DNA of 61,704 bases from positions 1-61,704 of IMG/VR virus record IMGVR_UViG_3300028840_000575; one strand, written 5' to 3'. Every line of letters begins with the position of its first letter. Position 1 is the stretch's first letter. Positions 32,536 to 41,488 of the stretch are shown here, piece after piece. The DNA comes from a virus. A model generated the notes under the pieces. It was not told the DNA's origin and searched no databases. It saw only the letters and a list, made by a program, of their open reading frames with translations. The position numbers were made by a program, and so were the translations under genes.

Positions 32536-35093
32536 TGTTAATACCTGGAAGTTCAATACAGTATGATCCTAATCAGTTCAGCTTGCAAAGTGGCAAGTTG
32601 CACTTGGATCATTTTGCAATAGATGCAACGGACGGAGTTCGTCGTATTGCTATTGGACTGGATTGTGAAGATAGCACTGGTGTCTATGATACTCTTCTTG
32701 GTCATAGAGCAGGTAGAACGAGCACTACAGGATTCAATACATTAATCGGTTCTAATTGTGGTGAAACAGTCGCTGATGGATTTGCGAATACTGGTGGTGG
32801 TGCTTTAACGATGAGCAACACCTCCGGCCCTATCACAAGGAACACAGCTTGGGGATATTATAATCAAACAACTCTTCAAGCAGGGAAAGCATATTATTCA
32901 GCAGTAGGGAATACTTCTGTTGGCTCATTCTGTATGAGTACAATAACAACAGGGAATGAGAATGTTGCTTTTGGCTATTATACTTTATACTTTATATCTG
33001 AAGGATATAGGAATTTAGGTATAGGGAGTGGAGCTGGTAGAATGCTCAAACCTAATGCCAGAACAATATCTTCATTTGCAGATGCTGGTGGAGGAAAAGT
33101 AGAAGCAACATATTCCGGTGATGCATTATCTGAGAATGATGATATAAGGATCTCTGGATCTGTTGATTACGATGGATTATATGAAATCACAAATGTGACC
33201 GCTACAACATTTGAATTTACTAAGGCTTTTGTCGCAGATGGAACTGGTCTAGTTCACTTACAATCTGATGCAAATGAAAATGTCTTAGTTGGAGTACTGG
33301 CTGCAAGAGCTTCAGTGCATCTTGGTCAGTCTGTTGTGATGGGGACAGAAGCTGGCTATAATGCTGAGGGGAATGGCCATGTACTAATCGGTCATAAAGC
33401 AGGCTATAACGAGACAGGTGATAATAAACTCTATATTGCTAATAGTGACACAAGTGATCCGTTAATTTATGGTGAATTCGATAATAGCTTTGTCACAATT
33501 AATGGATACTTAAATGCTAATTACTTTGTCTCAGATGTTGCTGTCGGTACTCAGCCTTTCCAATGCACTTCAACGACAAAAAATACTAATTTAAACGCTG
33601 ATCTATGGGATGGACAGGATTTGCCGACACTAGATAGTGGTAAATATCTATCCAACAATGGTGTTAATTTATCTTGGGAAGAAATTGATCTTTCGGGATA
33701 CGTCCCTTATACAGGAGCAACAGGATCCGTTGATTTAGGTTCTTATAATTTATCCACGACAGGAGATGTATCAGCTCAATCTGTCACATTCACATATCCT
33801 GGGTATGGTGATTATGTATTTGAGAGAGTATCAGGCTATCCTGATTACTTTGATCTTAGGTCTGCATCTGGAAAGCTGAGTTGGTTGCGTATATCTACGA
33901 CAGATGCTGATGGGACAGACACTGTAGGATGGTCTCTTAAGTCTTCTGGCTCTATTCAAGCATGGTTTCAGTTAATCGCTGGTGGAGTTGGTGGACAATT
34001 CGCAACACAAGGAACACCCCTTTCTATCTGGGCTGGAAAGAACTCAATATACTTATCAAGTTCATCTTGGGTTACTGGATACGGTCCAGGTGCTTCGTCT
34101 GTTTCTGGGTCATACTATCACGAGTTTATTGGATCGGTATGTTTAACAGATTGGTTATATCTATCTTATCCTACTGGTGATTACAGGATATATGTCACCA
34201 TTTCTAGGCAATTTGAAACTTATATCAATGGTAATAAGAAATGTGAATATGATGATAGCAGCGGATGGTGGATGTTCTATGATGATATGCGAATAAATGG
34301 GTATTGTGTTGTTTCTTCAACATTAGATGTCGGATCTTATGTTGCTATAGGGTCACAAGCAGGTACTCCTGGAAATGGAAGAACTCTTGCTGTTGGTCAT
34401 GCTCAGTATTCAACATCTAATCCTATAAGTATTTGGTCTTATCTATTAACAGGTTCTGGATCGTATACTGATAAAACAGGTGTTATAAGTATTATAGCTA
34501 CATTGGGTGATGGAAATACTTCACCATTAGAAATTAATTTCGATGCTGAAACTATCTTAACTGTTGATGATGGTAATGATCCGGCGACAATTACAAAAGT
34601 TATTCATTATCGTGCTGGAGAAATGACATTATTTAGTGATGGAAATGATAATGCTACAGTAGATACTTTACATTGTTTCGAAGCTCAAGCTGTAAGCTAC
34701 GATGATGGTGAAGGAGATATAAATAATATTATTGCTTTCTATGATGAAGGACAAACTACTGGAAAGACTATTAACTGGGGTCTTGGAATAAATACTCAAA
34801 GTTATATTAATGCGAGTTTATCATTAGGAAAAGCCACTGCTCCAAATTCAGTATTAGATGTTGAAGGTGCTTCTCGTTTAGGTGGGTCTTCTAACTATAT
34901 TTCTATATCTAGCTCTGGAGATATAAGTTTTGTTGGAACTGCTGGTTTTTATCCTGTTCGATCAAATCAATCTGCTCAGCCAACTCCTGATACAGGTGAG
35001 TTAATAATTTGGCGTGATTCAGATGATGGTAAAATATATTTAATCTACAATGACACAGATACTGGAGCTAAGAAAGTTGAGCTTGCAGCTTAA
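32535..35093 (+). CDS. Tail fibre / receptor-binding protein with YadA-like head repeats
   Basis: The 852-residue protein contains repeated short units such as NTLIGSNCGE, NVAFGYYTL, NLGIGSGAG, SVVMGTEAGYNA and HVLIGHKAGYN (about 55-300), like left-handed beta-roll head repeats of trimeric adhesins and many phage fibres. A region with LSGYVPYTGATGSVDLG (about 390) is a common fibre motif, and the C-terminal third has lectin-like beta strands. It should form a trimeric fibre recognising the host. No chaperone-type autocleavage motif was recognised. Its start overlaps the previous stop by one base. Confidence 0.85.
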   Translation: MLIPGSSIQYDPNQFSLQSGKLHLDHFAIDATDGVRRIAIGLDCEDSTGVYDTLLGHRAGRTSTTGFNTLIGSNCGETVADGFANTGGGALTMSNTSGPITRNTAWGYYNQTTLQAGKAYYSAVGNTSVGSFCMSTITTGNENVAFGYYTLYFISEGYRNLGIGSGAGRMLKPNARTISSFADAGGGKVEATYSGDALSENDDIRISGSVDYDGLYEITNVTATTFEFTKAFVADGTGLVHLQSDANENVLVGVLAARASVHLGQSVVMGTEAGYNAEGNGHVLIGHKAGYNETGDNKLYIANSDTSDPLIYGEFDNSFVTINGYLNANYFVSDVAVGTQPFQCTSTTKNTNLNADLWDGQDLPTLDSGKYLSNNGVNLSWEEIDLSGYVPYTGATGSVDLGSYNLSTTGDVSAQSVTFTYPGYGDYVFERVSGYPDYFDLRSASGKLSWLRISTTDADGTDTVGWSLKSSGSIQAWFQLIAGGVGGQFATQGTPLSIWAGKNSIYLSSSSWVTGYGPGASSVSGSYYHEFIGSVCLTDWLYLSYPTGDYRIYVTISRQFETYINGNKKCEYDDSSGWWMFYDDMRINGYCVVSSTLDVGSYVAIGSQAGTPGNGRTLAVGHAQYSTSNPISIWSYLLTGSGSYTDKTGVISIIATLGDGNTSPLEINFDAETILTVDDGNDPATITKVIHYRAGEMTLFSDGNDNATVDTLHCFEAQAVSYDDGEGDINNIIAFYDEGQTTGKTINWGLGINTQSYINASLSLGKATAPNSVLDVEGASRLGGSSNYISISSSGDISFVGTAGFYPVRSNQSAQPTPDTGELIIWRDSDDGKIYLIYNDTDTGAKKVELAA

Positions 35094-35102
35094 GGAGTCA
35101 TT

Positions 35103-35345
35103 ATGCAAAGTGAAATAACAAATTCAGAGATAGAAAAAATTGAAGTATTAGATGAGAATACCATTGCTGAAATTTTCAGTGCCACAAGAAAGTATACTCG
35201 CCAAGATTTATTGAATCTTAGGACTGTGTATATAACTAAACTACAGTATATTGAAGATCTATTATCAATGTTAGATAATGAATCAACGACAACTCAAGAA
35301 GGCTCTTCGACTGTTACGGGAGAACCTCATATTCCTCCAATTTAA
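35103..35345 (+). CDS. Small protein downstream of the tail fibre
   Basis: The 80-residue protein has a helical core (TRQDLLNLRTVYITKLQYIE) and a Thr/Ser-rich end (NESTTTQEGSSTVTGEPHIPP). The position right after the fibre suggests a fibre chaperone or minor structural part. A good aaggag ribosome site is present. The Thr-rich end resembles the tags in other virion genes. Confidence 0.6.
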   Translation: MQSEITNSEIEKIEVLDENTIAEIFSATRKYTRQDLLNLRTVYITKLQYIEDLLSMLDNESTTTQEGSSTVTGEPHIPPI

Positions 35346-35356
35346 TAGGTGAAAAG

Positions 35357-35692
35357 ATGAAAGTTAGTTTAAATGTATCTGATCGTATTATGATGCCTCA
35401 GTTATTTCCTGAGAAATCAAGTATCATTAACCTAAGATTGACTCGTGATATTGGAGAGAAGATAAAATTAACAGATGGTGAAAAAGAAAAGTTCAATGTT
35501 CGATTTACTTCTTCCCAAGTTGCTTGGGATGTTCCTAATCTTAAAGATTCAGAAATTGAAATTGAATTTTCTAATTCTGAAATAGAATTTCTTCAAGATC
35601 GTATACGTGATCTTAATAAAAAAGAATCTTTGACAATGTCAATATTAGATCTTTGTGAAAAGATTAATAAACTTGATACAAAAGAAAAGTAA
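35357..35692 (+). CDS. Hypothetical structural-region protein
   Basis: The 111-residue protein contains IINLRLTRDIGEKIKLTDGE and DSEIEIEFSNSEIEFLQDRI. It is a beta-rich half followed by a helical half, an arrangement common to uncharacterised phage proteins encoded near fibres and portals. No specific function. Confidence 0.6.
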   Translation: MKVSLNVSDRIMMPQLFPEKSSIINLRLTRDIGEKIKLTDGEKEKFNVRFTSSQVAWDVPNLKDSEIEIEFSNSEIEFLQDRIRDLNKKESLTMSILDLCEKINKLDTKEK

Positions 35693-36091
35693 ATGGCTCG
35701 AATTGGCTTCAGATATTCTGAGACTAGTGTGAATATTTATGGTGTTCTCACTAACTTGTCTAATCAACATAGGAATGCAGATATAGCATCCTTTGAAAAT
35801 TATGATGCAACAAATTGGACAAGCTACGATCATGAATTATCTGAAACAGATGATTATTTTTATGAATTAATATTGCCGACTTTAAGTGATGGTTCTTATT
35901 ATATAGAGCTATTCCTAAGAGCAGGTGGTAGTCCAGCTTTGACAGATGCTAAGGTAGGTGAAAAGGCATTTGAACTAAAGGATAATGAATTTTACACTTT
36001 ATCAAATTTAGAATTTTCTTCTGATGATATTGATGATCTTAGCCAAAGGATCGCTGAATTAACTCGTGCTTTAATTAGGTTTAATCTATGA
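35693..36091 (+). CDS. Hypothetical beta-rich structural-region protein
   Basis: The 132-residue protein is beta-rich (FRYSETSVNIYGVL, DYFYELILPTLSDGSYYIELF) with a short C-terminal helix. It is directly between a small protein and the portal, overlapping the portal start by four bases. A virion accessory or fibre-attachment role is a guess from context. Confidence 0.55.
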   Translation: MARIGFRYSETSVNIYGVLTNLSNQHRNADIASFENYDATNWTSYDHELSETDDYFYELILPTLSDGSYYIELFLRAGGSPALTDAKVGEKAFELKDNEFYTLSNLEFSSDDIDDLSQRIAELTRALIRFNL

Positions 36092-38451
36092 ATGATTTAG
36101 TAACAACTTCAATCGCTGCTCCAACGGATTACTTAGATATCCCGAAGAATGCTTATGCAAAAGAAGCAGTCGCGTATAAGACCTTAAGAAGTGCTCTATA
36201 TGGCCTACAATCCTCTTCGACTTATCGTGCAGGTGAGCCATTTGAAAATCATCCGTGGGTCTATGCTGCTGCAATGGCTGTCGCTTTGAATATAAGCCAA
36301 GTACCATTTAACATCTATCGTGAGACAGATGACGAATTACAGAAGCGAATGAAGTTTAGTCTGAAGAATTACGGTAAATGGAATGGACCGCTAAGAGGGC
36401 ATAGGCGAACAGCGATACAACGACATGCACGTAAACGTCAAAGAAATTCAGGTTTTAGATCTAAGGCAATTGAAGAAGATTATCAGCATCCTTTGTCACA
36501 GTTGTTCATAAAGGTTAATCCTCATATGGTGGATTCACAACTTTGGCAAATAACTACAATAGATCTTATGACAAAAGGAGAGCACTTTTGGCGTCTATTG
36601 AATGAAGCTGGTGAGCCTATTGGTATTGGTGAAACTCCATCATACATTTGGCCAACAAATCCAAATCAAATGGATACGATAATCCATGGTGGTGAATTTA
36701 TTGGATGGAAATTTACACAAAAGAAATCAGATGGTCAAGGCGGTTTCTCAGGTCGTGTCCAGAATTTACAAATTTGGCAAGTGATCCAATTTAAATTTAT
36801 CGATCCAGAAAATCCCCTTAGAGGTATGGCTCCTCTAATTCCTGTTATTGGTAATGTGAAATTAGATGTTTCGACCATAGATCATAATCAGTCAACAATG
36901 TCTAATGGTGCTGATCCAGGTGGTCTTCTGATTAACGAAGAAGGCTTTGATGATGAAATTGAAGAAAGAAAATTCTTAGAGAAATACAATCAAAGGCATC
37001 GTGGAGAAAAGAATACTGGTCGTACAGGTATCTTATCCGGCGGTTGGAAATATTTTCAAACAGGTATGTCCGTAAGAGATATGGACTATCCTAATCTTAA
37101 GATCTGGAACCGAGATGAAATCCTTGCAGCTATGAGGACACCGAAATCTGTTCTTGGTGTAACAGATGCTTTAAATTATGCTACTCAATTAGGACAGGAT
37201 AATAATTTCTGGAATAAAACAGTTATTCCTTTATTGAAATATTATGAAACAATTATTGATGGTACTTTATTATTTGAAGAGCCTGATAATATTGTTGGAT
37301 TGTTTGATTTATCTGGTGTTGAAGCATTAAGAGCTGGATTAAAAGATCAAGTTGACATAGCGAAAAATATGTCAGGTGCTGATTTGCATGTTCCTCCATC
37401 ATTGGCATTTGAAAAAGTTGGTCTCGATATGGAGGAATATGAAGGATCGGATGTTGCATTAATGAGTCCGTTGTTATCCACAATAGATACTATTCTTAAT
37501 CCTGAAGAACCGGAAATAGTTGAGCCAGAACCAACAGCTACAGAAGAGCCAGAGGAAGATCCTGTTCCAGATTCTGAAGAAAAACCTGTAGAGGAAACAG
37601 GGAAATCTAATATACTCATCGTAAGTAAAGCTAATAAATTATCCTTATGGAAGAAATATATTTACAAAGTACATTCGCCAATGATGCTTAGAACATCTGC
37701 TCAATGGCGTAAATATATTAAAGCAGAAAAGAAATTACAATTAGCAAAGTTCGATGAAATAGCTGGTGATAAATCTTGGGATAACGGAACTATAGGTTTA
37801 AGAGTATTTGAATCCGATGATGGATATAAACCATATAATAGAGCGATAAGTGCTGAATCTGTTATCTTAGATTTGAATGAAGCTGCAAAAAGATTAGGTA
37901 TTAAGATTCGTCCAGTGTATGATAAATCACTTGAAGAGGTTTATGACTATACTGTAGAAGAAATTGGTGGCGTCGCAGTATTTGAATTAGATGATCCAGA
38001 CATTATAGAATTTTATAATACTGCGGAGAAAACTTTAGTTGGTACAGCTCCTAAAACACTGTATAAGAATGTTCTTGGATCAATTAGAGCAGGTATTGAA
38101 GCTGGAGAAACAATCTCAGAACTGAGGTCCAGGATTGGGAAGGTTTTTGATATTTCTTCTTCGAGTCCTAAAACCTTGCAGATTGCAAGAACAGAATCTA
38201 CATTCTTCACAAATGGTGCTAAGGATGTAATGTATAAGAAAGCCAGTATACAGGAATCTGAATGGGTAACTGCTGGCGATGAAGATGTTCGTGATAATCA
38301 TACGACATATGGATCTTCTGGTCCTCATCCAATAGATTTTAATTATCTAAGTTTGGTAGGACTGGCTGGAACATTAAGATATCCTGGAGAGAAAGGTGCT
38401 CCAACTTCAGAAGTTATTAATTGCCGATGTACTAAAATTCCTGTTATATAG
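36088..38451 (+). CDS. Portal protein fused to a MuF-type head morphogenesis domain
   Basis: The 787-residue protein begins with an HK97-type portal (about 1-460; AMAVALNISQVPFNIY, a crown/stem region with WNRDEILAAMRTPKSVLG). An acidic Glu/Pro linker follows (about 470-510: EPEPTATEEPEEDPVPDSEE). The C-terminus is MuF-like (about 640-787) with IARTESTFFTNGAK, a conserved W and NCRCTK. Portal and MuF are usually separate genes. The MuF domain is likely carried inside the capsid by the portal. Both halves look intact. Confidence 0.87.
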   Translation: MNDLVTTSIAAPTDYLDIPKNAYAKEAVAYKTLRSALYGLQSSSTYRAGEPFENHPWVYAAAMAVALNISQVPFNIYRETDDELQKRMKFSLKNYGKWNGPLRGHRRTAIQRHARKRQRNSGFRSKAIEEDYQHPLSQLFIKVNPHMVDSQLWQITTIDLMTKGEHFWRLLNEAGEPIGIGETPSYIWPTNPNQMDTIIHGGEFIGWKFTQKKSDGQGGFSGRVQNLQIWQVIQFKFIDPENPLRGMAPLIPVIGNVKLDVSTIDHNQSTMSNGADPGGLLINEEGFDDEIEERKFLEKYNQRHRGEKNTGRTGILSGGWKYFQTGMSVRDMDYPNLKIWNRDEILAAMRTPKSVLGVTDALNYATQLGQDNNFWNKTVIPLLKYYETIIDGTLLFEEPDNIVGLFDLSGVEALRAGLKDQVDIAKNMSGADLHVPPSLAFEKVGLDMEEYEGSDVALMSPLLSTIDTILNPEEPEIVEPEPTATEEPEEDPVPDSEEKPVEETGKSNILIVSKANKLSLWKKYIYKVHSPMMLRTSAQWRKYIKAEKKLQLAKFDEIAGDKSWDNGTIGLRVFESDDGYKPYNRAISAESVILDLNEAAKRLGIKIRPVYDKSLEEVYDYTVEEIGGVAVFELDDPDIIEFYNTAEKTLVGTAPKTLYKNVLGSIRAGIEAGETISELRSRIGKVFDISSSSPKTLQIARTESTFFTNGAKDVMYKKASIQESEWVTAGDEDVRDNHTTYGSSGPHPIDFNYLSLVGLAGTLRYPGEKGAPTSEVINCRCTKIPVI

Positions 38452-38463
38452 GAGAATTGAAAA

Positions 38464-38649
38464 ATGGCGTCTACAACGACTAGTGAACCAACGACAACTA
38501 CGAGTGAGCCTACAACTACGGCTGCTCCTACAACTACGACACCGGAACCAGTAGGGCATTTCTCAGGTTATAATCGTATGATCCCAGCAATAATCACGGA
38601 GGAACTTGTCGATGAGATGGTTGATTCTGGTATTATACCTGTTCTGTAA
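38464..38649 (+). CDS. 61-residue protein made largely of a Thr/Pro mucin-like tag
   Basis: Behind an aggag site, the product starts MASTTTSEPTTTTSEPTTTA and continues with further TTTTPEP before a 31-residue tail containing PAIITEELVDEMVDSG. About half of the protein is the same TTTxEP motif found as inserts in many virion proteins. It would be a dense O-glycosylation substrate or a flexible spacer. It overlaps the LamG protein start. Confidence 0.65.
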   Translation: MASTTTSEPTTTTSEPTTTAAPTTTTPEPVGHFSGYNRMIPAIITEELVDEMVDSGIIPVL

Positions 38650-39424
38650 TGGATGTGATAAATTGGATTGTTTGGCTCAGTACAAATTGAATGATAATTT
38701 AGGAAATACTCTTGTCGTAGATAGTCAAGGATTTTCTAATGGGACTGCAACAGATAACACATCTGATTTGCATGTAGATGGAGTATTGAATGGAGCATTC
38801 CATTTCGATGGATCACAAGGTATAAATTGTAACAGCTATTTCCATGAAGCATTTAATGATTCATGCTCTATAAGTCTATGGATTAAACCGGATGATGGAT
38901 TACCTGCTTCATCAAATGGAATATTTGGTGGAGGGGCATTGACAGAATATATTGCTCTAACTTTGTATAATAATGGTGGTACAAGTAGATTAGCTTTTGG
39001 ATATAGATCACAAGGAAATTCTGTTGCATTCAATGCTGATGGACTATTTACAGATGGCCAACAAGATTGGAAACATATAATAATTACATTGGAACAAGTG
39101 ACAGATACACAGGTCACGGCTAAATTATATGCTGATAATGTTCTTCATACGTCTGTTGGTCCTGTGACCTGTGTTATGTCAGACTATAATCAGACCTCTA
39201 GAAAGTTTGCTATTGGAGCCAATCAAATATTCCTTGCTACTTATTTCAAAGGATCTATTGATAACTTTATGATTTTCAATGGTATACTTACAGAATATGA
39301 AAGAGAATGGTTATACAATGATGGATTGGGGACAGAAGTTATATTAACTCCTGGCCACAATACTCTTGTTCTTAATCCTTATTTTGATGAAGAAGATGAA
39401 AATTTTAAATTGATTGGATTTTAA
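38612..39424 (+). CDS. LamG / concanavalin-A-like lectin domain protein
   Basis: From ATG 38612 (spacing from ggagg is good) the product is about 270 residues. The first 16 residues are hydrophobic (MRWLILVLYLFCNGC) and resemble a lipoprotein signal, but the segment overlaps the preceding gene and a later start cannot be excluded. The body is a LamG-like jellyroll: AQYKLNDNLGN, GVLNGAFHFDGSQG, SISLWIKPDDG, WKHIIITLEQ and GSIDNFMIFNGILTE. It should bind carbohydrate and may decorate the virion. It is followed at once by a glycosyltransferase gene. Confidence 0.72.
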   Translation: MRWLILVLYLFCNGCDKLDCLAQYKLNDNLGNTLVVDSQGFSNGTATDNTSDLHVDGVLNGAFHFDGSQGINCNSYFHEAFNDSCSISLWIKPDDGLPASSNGIFGGGALTEYIALTLYNNGGTSRLAFGYRSQGNSVAFNADGLFTDGQQDWKHIIITLEQVTDTQVTAKLYADNVLHTSVGPVTCVMSDYNQTSRKFAIGANQIFLATYFKGSIDNFMIFNGILTEYEREWLYNDGLGTEVILTPGHNTLVLNPYFDEEDENFKLIGF

Positions 39425-40197
39425 TGCTAGTCTTAATTGCAAGATATTGGAATGAAATTGAATGGATCAATACTTCCCTGGAATATATATTCCAATGGAA
39501 TCCAGACAAGGTTATTATATCTGAAGGTAATTGGTCTTCGCATCCTGCGTTTAAAGGCAGAGAACATTCCACAGATGGTACAAGAGAAATTCTACAACAA
39601 TTTGCGAAAGCTAATAAAGATAGAGTACAACTTATAAATGGCGAAAGGGTATCAAAAGATTATAGAACTAATCAGGCTGCAACCTGCAGGAAAGCTCTAG
39701 AATTATCTGGTGCTAAGCCTGGAGATTGGTTTATAACGATTGATTGTGATAGTTTTATAAGTCAAGAATCAATAGACACCATAAAGATACTTATGAAAAT
39801 ATCCGGTGCATATTATTTTCCATATTTAATAAACCATTTTATGTGGGATTTAGAAACATGCGTAACATTAAGAGATATTCATGGCAACTTGCTTCCTCGT
39901 AAAATACATTCGGATGGCGATTTTAAAAATGCTAATCATTATGGTATAGGAAAAAATTACTACACTGGAAATCCAGAAATACACAGTTTAACCTTGGATG
40001 ATTATAATATTCAAGGATATCATTATTCCGGAATTAAAAATAAAGATCGCATTGAAGAACGTTATCTTCTAGGTGATAAACTGAAATCTAGACCAGAAAA
40101 AAGAGGCTACGATAAGAAGCGAAAGCCATTCACAGGTCAACATCCTGCGATTGTTCAGGATAAATTATTTGGAGACAAATCCCATGTTGCATCTTAA
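39424..40197 (+). CDS. GT-A/GT2-type glycosyltransferase-like protein
   Basis: The 257-residue protein begins MLVLIARYWNEIEWINTSLE and has an early acidic/NDP-sugar region (STDGTREIL), then the DxD-like metal site TIDCDSF (about 107-113), all on a GT2-like Rossmann pattern. It sits between a lectin-like gene and the prohead protease, both with structural roles. It overlaps the protease by 14 bases. I infer a glycosyltransferase acting on a virion or host-surface target. The exact sugar is unknown. Confidence 0.68.
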   Translation: MLVLIARYWNEIEWINTSLEYIFQWNPDKVIISEGNWSSHPAFKGREHSTDGTREILQQFAKANKDRVQLINGERVSKDYRTNQAATCRKALELSGAKPGDWFITIDCDSFISQESIDTIKILMKISGAYYFPYLINHFMWDLETCVTLRDIHGNLLPRKIHSDGDFKNANHYGIGKNYYTGNPEIHSLTLDDYNIQGYHYSGIKNKDRIEERYLLGDKLKSRPEKRGYDKKRKPFTGQHPAIVQDKLFGDKSHVAS

Positions 40198-41488
40198 TGA
40201 AATTAAATCTGCTGAAACTATTACTGATCCAGAACAGATTGCTGCTTTATTAGAATCTGCTGATCTTAATAAGAAAAATTCAGATCCTCTAAAGGATCAG
40301 ATGCCAGATACAACATATGAAAGAACTGATAAAGGTCTTAAAGTAACTAAGCATCTTTCGGGACAATCTATTCTTCAAGTAAGAGGAGTACCTTCATCAG
40401 ATGAAGTAAGAAAACTTGCAGAGTCTAAAGGTATTCCTTGGAAAGATGAGTATATGTCTCGTCTAATACCTTATTGGGCCAGTGATGAACGCGTAGATCG
40501 ACATGGCGATATTGTTAAACAAAATTGGTCTTTTGAGGATTTCGAAAAGAACAATATCATGTTGTATTCTCACAGTTGGGACTTGCCTCCAATTGGTGCT
40601 GTTTTAGATTGGTCTGTCAGTTCAAGAAATGATAAAGATTATTCTGGGAAAGCTCTATATCTGTTAACTTTATTCGCAACTAAAGAACAATGGGATTGGG
40701 CAGATACCATCTTCCGTTTGGTATCTGGAGGATTTTTAAAGAGTGGATCAGTAGGATTTTACCCGGGGACTATTATAGATGTCAAGGATGAAGAAGAAAG
40801 AGAGCAACTTGGACTTGGGAGATGGGGATATATTCTGGACAATAATTCTCTTATTGAATGGTCTCCTACAAGTGTACCTGCGAATACTGGAGCTCATGTT
40901 GTTCTTAATTCAATGAAAGAAAATAATCTATTGAAATTTGAGGATGCCCCAGTTATCCGTGAATTGGAACGTCAGCAATTGCAAAGAGGTGAAGGTGATA
41001 TTGAGGCATGGAAGCAGATTGATGCAACAATTTGTAGAATGTGGAAAGATTTATTTGATAAGGATCTTCCTGAACATAATGAGTTAGATGAGCCGTTCAT
41101 TGAAGCTGAAAAAACAGCTACTGAAGAACAAGAAGAATCTGAAACAATTTCTGATGTTGATCCTGATCCTGAGGAAGAAAATGAAAAAACATTAGAGGAT
41201 GTAAGTATCAGTGTTGAAGAGTGCAAAGAAATGTTATTATCTATAAAGAAGTCTACTGAAGCATTTTCAAATGCTTTAGATGAACTGAAAAATGAATTTT
41301 CCACTTTCTCAGAGGACATGACAAATAATATTGAAATTATTTTAGAAAGTGGTACAAATAGCGGAAAGGAAACAAATGTACCAAATGAAGAACAAAATTT
41401 AGACGAAGATAAGAAAGAAGCTCTGTTAAATATTTTAAATGTTATTAACAATTTCAACGATTCTTTTAAGGAGAATAAAAATGGCTGA
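40184..41488 (+). CDS. Prohead protease with scaffold-like C-terminus
   Basis: From ATG 40184 (ggaga upstream) the 434-residue protein has the HK97-type serine protease pattern: DERVDRHGDIVKQNWSFEDF, catalytic His in YSHSWD and Ser in LKSGSVGF. After about residue 250 it changes to an acidic, coiled-coil-rich tail (EEQEESETISDVDPDPEEEN, then long helices). This looks like a protease-scaffold fusion in which the tail organises capsid assembly and is later cut away. It overlaps the capsid gene by 8 bases. Confidence 0.85.
   Translation: MLHLNEIKSAETITDPEQIAALLESADLNKKNSDPLKDQMPDTTYERTDKGLKVTKHLSGQSILQVRGVPSSDEVRKLAESKGIPWKDEYMSRLIPYWASDERVDRHGDIVKQNWSFEDFEKNNIMLYSHSWDLPPIGAVLDWSVSSRNDKDYSGKALYLLTLFATKEQWDWADTIFRLVSGGFLKSGSVGFYPGTIIDVKDEEEREQLGLGRWGYILDNNSLIEWSPTSVPANTGAHVVLNSMKENNLLKFEDAPVIRELERQQLQRGEGDIEAWKQIDATICRMWKDLFDKDLPEHNELDEPFIEAEKTATEEQEESETISDVDPDPEEENEKTLEDVSISVEECKEMLLSIKKSTEAFSNALDELKNEFSTFSEDMTNNIEIILESGTNSGKETNVPNEEQNLDEDKKEALLNILNVINNFNDSFKENKNG

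Noticed and set aside
38464-38560. CRISPR or tandem DNA repeat
   Set aside because: The repetition is at the protein level (Thr/Pro codons). Codons vary and there are no spacers.
40972-41457. Minus-strand open frame of 161 codons opposite the protease tail
   Set aside because: The Ser/Phe-rich composition mirrors the Glu/Lys-rich coding strand. There is no independent evidence for a gene.
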